Of a DNA stretch of 64,000 nucleotides, positions 59,402 to 64,000 are shown piece after piece. Within the stretch, counting starts at the first letter, position 1; each line of letters starts with the position of its first letter. The notes below the pieces were generated by a model. It worked only from the letters and a program-made list of their open reading frames with translations, searched no databases and was not told the origin of the DNA. The stretch is from contig CP137680.1 in NCBI GenBank assembly GCA_037976565.1, positions 21,380,533 to 21,444,532 of the forward strand, in the 5' to 3' direction. Position numbers and translations under genes: made by a program. Source of the DNA: Mesocentrotus franciscanus. Its lineage: Eukaryota > Echinodermata > Echinoidea > Camarodonta > Strongylocentrotidae.

Positions 59402-59805
59402 TTAAAGGTAAAGACCAGTTTTGGAAACGCCCCTCTCTCAAAAAAATGAAATGGAAGCTCTCAATTACCAATCATGTGAAAGAATATGTTTTGACTAATA
59501 CGTGATGATACAAATTTTGCGGGAAAGTGGGAAACCGCCTACTTATTGATATATTTGGTAAATTATTATATCTATTGGGACCAAATAGATATCGCGACGT
59601 GGTCGCGTAGTCCCATATACATCTTTCTGTGTACAGTGCTTGTAACTTTACCAAGACTGGGCCAAATTTCTTATCATTTTGATGATTGCAGAACCTTGCA
59701 GTACACACCAATACTTATATGCTAGATGATCAACCTTTTCTGATCGATTCCACAACATTTCTTTCACAATGCAATCGCATGACCAGAACTGGTCTTTATC
59801 TTTAA
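59402..59805 (+). mobile_element. TTAA-flanked MITE, family T3, copy 3
   Basis: TTAAAGGTAAAGACCAGTTT begins and GGTCTTTATCTTTAA ends it. It has the same orientation as 32940-33333 and shares GTACAGTGCTTGTAACTTTA, GACTGGGCCAAATTTC and CTAGATGATCAACCTTTTCT with the other copies. Both termini share the same compensating changes (TAAAGACC), so this copy may represent a subfamily. Confidence 0.92.
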
Positions 59806-60194
59806 GATGAAAATAGGCATACCATCTGAGCGGGAGAACAAGATGTCTTTTCTTGATGTATATACAGCTGCCTTCTCCCTTCCTGTGCCATCGACATGAA
59901 AATCAGAAGCCTTTTTGGCGTTGAACTTTCACATTAGGGCCTTATCCGCGTAATCTGATTTAGTTGCAGAAAACCCTGTTTGTTGCTTTGCCGTGCTTAG
60001 CAGCTGGAGGGGGGGAGGGTGCACGGCAAAGTAATTGGCCTGCATTGAAAGCAGTGATGATAAAGAGCTTATCCTACTTCCATCATATTTCTCTCTGATT
60101 GATTTGCAAAGTATCTTCAAGAGATTGAGGCTCCGGCTTGATTACGGAGGTTACCGGCAGGAATGTGGAGGTAGATGGAAGGCATTGACTCGGG

Positions 60195-60635
60195 AATGCA
60201 AGAGAGAGAGAGAGAGAGGAGGGGGTATAGAGAATACATCCAGGGGGATGGAAAGTGGAAGATAAGGAGAGATGTGGAAGCAACTGATGGATGGAGACAC
60301 AGGTGAGAAAGAAAGGAGGGAGAGAAGAGAGAGAGAGAAAGATAGGCTGATTGAAAGAGATAGAAATGAGAGAGAGAAATTCAGAGAGAGAGAGAGAGGG
60401 TTAGATATTTTGAGAGAGGGGGGGGGGGGGCAGAAAAGGAAAGAAAGATGGGTGGGAAGAGAGAGAGCAAGTGAGAGTAAGCAAAGATTTGAATTGAAAG
60501 AATTGAAATAAATTCAAAGTGGAACTATAAAAGCAAGCAAGGAATTGTAAAATATGAGAGATAAGCATGAGACGATCAGACATACAATTAGACGTACAAT
60601 TTGATACGGGATGAGAATTTCGGCGAGACGTGTGG

Positions 60636-60670
<35 letters not shown>

Positions 60671-61230
60671 GGGAGCAGGAGTTTTAGAGACTAAGGCGCT
60701 TGAAGCAAACAGGGAACTGATGAAGAATCATATTCTGTTGCATTTTGCAAATTATTGAAGGAAATGCATCCAAATGTTAAAAAAGGATACCATTTCTGGA
60801 CAGGATCGTTGCAGATTTGATTTACAAAATTTCGTCAACAGATGTCGGCACCTCGTTGATTTAGGAAGTTTGCAAAATTGCAGCGAATATCTCGAGCAGC
60901 CTAATCTTGGTTATGCTGCGGCTGATGTGAAGATAGAGAGAGTGATTGAGTAAGAGAAAGAGGGTGGGGAAAGTAAGGAAGAAAGAGAGGTACTCGAGAT
61001 TGAGGGAGGCAGAAAGAAAGCAAGTAAGAAAGCAAAAAGAATGAAAGAGACTTAAGGTTTTGGAAGAGAGAGAGGGAGAGAGAGAGAAGAAAGAAGGAGA
61101 CTCAAGATTAAGGGAGAGAGAGCAGGAAAGGAAGAAAGAAAGAGAAAGAAAGAAAGGGAGAATAAAGAGCAGGAAATGAGAGAGGAAGTGAGAGACAGAG
61201 AGAGGCAGAGAGAGAGAGAGAGAGAGATGG
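60195..61230 (+). repeat. Purine-rich region with (GA)n cores
   Basis: GA runs at about 60200-60220, 60310-60415, 60636-60668 and 61205-61228 are joined by degenerate AGAAAG/GGAGAG repeats. A 12-base G run is at about 60419. Between 60680 and 60900 the sequence is ordinary. Frames on both strands are low complexity and not genes. Confidence 0.9.
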
Positions 61231-62696
61231 ACACAGCTCAGTCTCTGTGTAATACATGTATCCAATTGTTTATGAGCATGATTGTATTATATTTTAAACC
61301 ACTAAACAAGATGCTTCCCCTCTGGGTTAATAACATCAAAGTGAAATAAGAAAAGAATTAAGGACTGCAAAGAGAGATATCAAGATAATGTCTTCATGCC
61401 TTTGGCAACTCGCCATCTCTCCTGTTCAAGATGTTCTATTGATTTGCTCAGTGCATATACATCTACATGTAGTTCCATCCATCCATCTAAAGAAGTCGAA
61501 TCACAATATTTTGAGAGTAATATGATTGAGAGAAATTGTCTAGCATTTAGATTGAAATGAAGGAAATACTTCCTGGTAAATTAACAAGAAGAAAAGAAAT
61601 CAAATCTTATGGTGGAAAAAAGGAAAAGAACAACATATTAAGTAGCTGTGAACGTGTTTAAATTTAAAACATACAATCTTTCCCCAGTATTTCAATTTTT
61701 TTTTAAATTGAAATAACACCTATAAATCCTAGAAGATGCATTTGAGATTGTAGTGTCTTGACGATTTGAGATGGCACAATGAGTAATAGAGAGAGAGAGA
61801 GGGGGTATAATTTTTGTTTAGGTGCTGAAGGTCAAAGTTCCTAATAGAAGTATGGCAGGCTTAGAGTTATTACTCCCAAGGGAAAAGAAATGTGCATACA
61901 GTACCATGTACATGTACAACATGTACATGTATACAAGCAGGCTTGAACTCGGCAATAGTAAACTTGTCAAATATTACGAATCATTTTAACTACGTTGTTA
62001 TTATGTCTGTCGTTATTCATCCAATCTTTATTTTATTTGAATAAATTCTGTGGAGCTTAGAGAGTATCATTGCTTACATTTAGTCTATATAACATCTTAT
62101 TTGGAAGCATTTAATCTAATCTAATCCATTATAAGAGGACCAGATACATGTAGTACATGTACATTAATCCGCATTATAACTTGTGACATGATGAACTGAA
62201 GAAAAGAGCAGCTAAAATAGACATCTGTATACGTCACAAGCAGTTGGATTAATCCATCTCAGTCAGATTTGTATTGGACCCCAGGGATTTAGCCCTTTAA
62301 AACCACTGAGAAGACGTAATGAGCCCTTTGGAAGTCTTGGCTCGTACTGACTTCCCATTGCCAGCATTGCAACAGCGTTGACAAAATGACCATTGCAATG
62401 AGTATTGAGCAATGTGGAAGAAAAAAAAACTGTCGCATTGGCTGAAGGGTTGCAGCTTATCTTTTTTAGTTCTGTTAATATAAGATATATTTTGAGAGAA
62501 AGTTGATTAAAATAATTCTGACTTGTTTATGGTGCAGTATGGGACTGTGGATGTGTTGCTCTGCCCAACAAAATATATGATGTGGTTTATGCCCTGGGGA
62601 AAGTCACTCTTGTTTAGTTAATGATTGGAAGGGAATTATATATTCAGCTCAAGTGATGTGGTTGCATTAAAACTGCTAAACGAAGTAGAGCATTGA

Positions 62697-62752
62697 ACTC
62701 TCTCTCTTTCTCTCTCTCCCTCTCCCTTTCCCTCTCAATCCCTCTCTCCCCT

Positions 62753-62783
<31 letters not shown>
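62697..62783. repeat. (CT)n pyrimidine tract
   Basis: CT runs with CCCTCCC interruptions. Confidence 0.93.
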
Positions 62784-63196
62784 TATCACAAACTTAATCT
62801 ATGGGAGAGACTCCTGAGAGATTTTCTAAATTAATTCAGACATCTCTATTTTATTTACTGAAAGAGTGTCTTTTGGGTCGAAGCGACAGCACCAAATGCC
62901 TATTTGGTCTTGTGACATACCTCTATCCTTCGTTACATGAGTAGAGACAGTACCTTATATCATCATGGATAACAAAACCCCTATAAATCCAAAACAATAT
63001 TTTTGATAGTAATCTGTGATACATTGTTCTTTTTCTCTAAGAATTCAAACCAATTTCCACTACTTGTTCTTTTTCAAATTTGTTTCAATTCAATTTAGTA
63101 TTTCATTAAAAAAGAATCACTTACAATATATATACATTGAGAAGTGTACTGGATCATTAGCACCCGATAGAGCCGATGGCTTTATTATCACCTAAC

Positions 63197-63385
63197 CACC
63201 CCCCCCCCCCACACACACACACACACAACAGTTGCTTGCCAATTTGAAAATTTAAAGCCAGACTAGCTACACCCCCTCCTAAGAGTTGGTTGCCAATTTG
63301 AATATTTGAATTGACCCATATTAATGCTACCCCGAAACAACAACAACAACCTCAAGTTGCCAATTTAGATATTGGCTTAGCTACC
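63197..63385. repeat. Small repeat cluster: C/CA run and TTGCCAATTT units
   Basis: A C homopolymer passes into (CA)n at 63197-63228. GTTGC(T)TGCCAATTTGAA-type units then occur at about 63230, 63288 and 63356, each followed by a GACTAGCTAC or GGCTTAGCTACC-like block. They look like three diverged tandem units of about 60 bp. Confidence 0.6.
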
Positions 63386-63669
63386 TAATCAGAAGTTGCC
63401 TGTAGTAGCAGACGATGCGATATCAGCTTTAGATGGAGAGAAGATCAGCCCTGAAGGAGAAACTCTAGGGATTATGGAGGGCCAAGAAAATATCTCGGTC
63501 ATTCCACCTGGCTCATTACCATGGACATGAAAGAGAGATTGGACAAAATAATTGATATGCTACCTCTAGTCTCAGAGTCTTCATCCCCTTGAACCTACTT
63601 ACCGGTAAAGATAATCTTGAGTTTTGTTCTTAAAACTGTATTTCAAGAGTAACCGTCTAATAGGTCATT

Positions 63670-63962
63670 ACAGTAAATTGAAACTTCTCCCAGGAAGCCT
63701 AACATTCAAAGCGATTGTCCTAATGGCAGACTGATGAATGAACATTAAAGTTAGAATGAGTATTTAAAGGAGAGCTGAGGTATTTCTTTACAGTTCATCG
63801 TGACTGTGCCATGACCAGTGATGGCCTGGTGGTAGAGTTGCTGCCCAGCAAACAATTAAACTTCCCCCAGGAAGCCTAGCTAACATTCTAAGTAAATGGG
63901 TTTTTTTTTACACCAGCACACTTTAAAAGACTTTCATTTCGCTGTTGTTGTTGTTGTTGTTG
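63670..63962. repeat. Repeated CCCAGGAAGCCTA segment and (GTT)n tail
   Basis: CTTCTCCCAGGAAGCCTAAC at about 63684 recurs as CTTCCCCCAGGAAGCCTAGC at about 63861, both followed by ACATTC.AAG. A (GTT)n microsatellite lies at about 63942-63962. An acceptor-like TTTCTTTACAG at 63781-63791 was checked, but the following frame resembles no PDE2A segment. Confidence 0.55.
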
Positions 63963-64000
63963 TAATTTTGTGACTTAGACGGGTTTTGACACTTGCATGG

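Larger units (their letters stand above)
58743..64000 (+). other. PDE2A: Downstream region, probably PDE2A intron
   Basis: After the last coding-like sequence the DNA becomes AT-rich. No AATAAA or ATTAAA signal was noticed between the TGA at 58818 and 59400. I found no exon for GAF-B (expected near the DDVSVLLQEI-like start) or for the HD-type catalytic domain. The region holds a T3 MITE, GA-rich tracts, a CT tract and small duplications. I see nothing in 58820-59400, 59810-60190, 61240-62690 and 62790-63190. Confidence 0.6.

Noticed and set aside
63781..63880. Acceptor-like TTTCTTTACAG followed by an open stretch, possible GAF-B exon
   Set aside because: The translation does not resemble the start of PDE2A GAF-B, and the stretch contains a locally duplicated CCCAGGAAGCCTA segment.

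Overview
The window is AT-rich animal nuclear DNA with long introns, abundant (GA)n/(CT)n microsatellites, tRNA-derived SINEs, a decayed L2/CR1-like LINE and many short inverted-repeat elements. This texture, with a phosphodiesterase clearly of deuterostome/vertebrate type, suggests a marine invertebrate deuterostome, most likely an echinoderm such as a sea urchin. That assignment is an inference from style and was not tested by a search.

One protein-coding gene can be supported, on the + strand: an orthologue of PDE2A, the cGMP-stimulated, dual-specificity cyclic-nucleotide phosphodiesterase. Seven exons with GT-AG borders and compatible phases lie at 17079-17240, 28889-28963, 37229-37270, 48503-48571, 52677-52807, 56847-56958 and 57396 onward. 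Together they encode the segment just before GAF-A, all of GAF-A, and the connecting helix that leads into GAF-B. The N-terminal exons are not recognised (upstream of the window, or hidden in 1-17078). The GAF-B and catalytic (HD) exons are not seen and probably lie beyond 64000.

The most notable part of the gene is its last exon. A perfect GTAAGT donor follows the conserved connecting helix at 57435/57436, yet the frame stays open for another 1.3 kb. That extension is GC-richer than the surroundings and encodes a Ser/Cys-rich, probably disordered sequence of about 436 residues. This looks like an undescribed lineage-specific insert or alternative tail of PDE2A. A second unusual feature is a pair of decayed tandem copies of the 131-bp GAF-A exon (52244-52326 and 52389-52470), just upstream of the intact exon.

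The rest is intronic and repeat-derived. Four different short element families end in TTAA plus inverted termini (piggyBac-like MITEs), and one insertion can be compared with a related empty site. There are also a 450-bp foldback, several repeated MITE families, a 15-bp minisatellite open in most reading frames, tandem duplications of 42-180 bp, and a few GC-richer unique islands that could be intronic enhancers or unrecognised exons.
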